Source: Alphaproteobacteria bacterium (GTDB lineage: Bacteria > Pseudomonadota > Alphaproteobacteria > Caulobacterales > Caulobacteraceae). From it: a stretch of DNA of 15,393 nucleotides. The stretch covers positions 1 to 15,393 of the forward strand of contig JAGWSE010000386.1 in assembly GCA_028869395.1 (NCBI GenBank), read 5' to 3'. The notes beneath the pieces are model-generated. The model did no database searches. It worked only from the letters and a program-made list of their open reading frames with translations, and was not told the DNA's origin. This document shows, piece after piece, positions 15,231-15,393 of the stretch (positions are counted from its first letter, which is position 1; each line of letters starts with the position of its first letter). A program made the position numbers and the translations under genes.

Positions 15231-15393
15231 GGCCGCGGCACACTAGGCGTGCTGCTCGTCCACGCAACGGCCACGACGCCCCGTATCTGCCGGAACCTGG
15301 CTGGGAGGTGTCGACGCGCGCCCGCAGCGCAGGCGCGGGTCGTGGGCAAGACCGCGTGGGGCCTACGAGCCGACTTGCGCCAGTCCCCCCTCA
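15231..15393. other. Upstream region of the SRAP gene to the window edge
   Basis: These 163 bp show no supportable gene. They should hold the promoter for the SRAP-DUF2236 pair, but no clear -35/-10 sequence or regulator site stands out. Confidence 0.4.

Noticed and set aside
15231..15393. LexA/SOS box upstream of the SRAP gene
   Set aside because: No GTTC-N7-GTTC or GAAC-N7-GAAC spacing found on either strand.

Overview
The window is about 70% G+C, densely coded, and carries a gene set that points to an alphaproteobacterium, most likely Caulobacterales (Caulobacter/Phenylobacterium-like). Supporting signs are a DUF3126 protein (a small alphaproteobacterial family), an HpnM/HpnN lipid-transport pair, a unimodular QueF, frequent GTG starts and GGAG-type ribosome binding sites. 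The genus is inference. Nothing looks like a prophage, insertion sequence, CRISPR array, tRNA or rRNA; this reads as ordinary chromosomal backbone.

Layout. (1) Positions 1-1311 hold the C-terminal two thirds of a GTP-dependent PEP carboxykinase, closed by a hairpin terminator. (2) Positions 1426-5009 hold a two-gene operon: an MlaA/VacJ outer-membrane lipoprotein with a long proline-rich tail, then an HpnN-type RND lipid transporter. An HpnM/MlaC-like periplasmic carrier (4990-5589) faces it on the minus strand, and the two coding ends overlap by 20 bp. (3) The minus strand continues upstream with a FlaA1/CapD-type nucleotide-sugar dehydratase, a beta-barrel porin and a short-chain dehydrogenase (5681-10053). 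(4) queF (10148-10603, plus) is divergent from the dehydrogenase. It is followed by a 322 bp intergenic stretch that carries a candidate small RNA with its own promoter-like sequence and strong terminator. (5) A YdjA-like nitroreductase (minus) is divergent from a plus-strand cluster of Nudix hydrolase, cysE, DUF3126 and GFA-domain protein (11632-13733). (6) This cluster converges on a minus-strand pair, an SRAP (YedK-type) abasic-site protein followed by an MpaB/DUF2236 oxygenase; the facing stop codons share one CTAG.

The most coherent system is the MlaA-HpnN-HpnM set. It comprises an outer-membrane lipoprotein, an inner-membrane RND pump and a periplasmic carrier, so it looks like a compact envelope lipid-trafficking route in which an RND protein sits where Mla systems have an ABC transporter. 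No hopanoid synthesis gene lies in the window, so the lipid cargo is open. The best candidate for something undescribed is the small RNA between queF and the nitroreductase: a 5' hairpin with a CUCUCCUC loop able to pair with Shine-Dalgarno sequences, then a long terminator stem.
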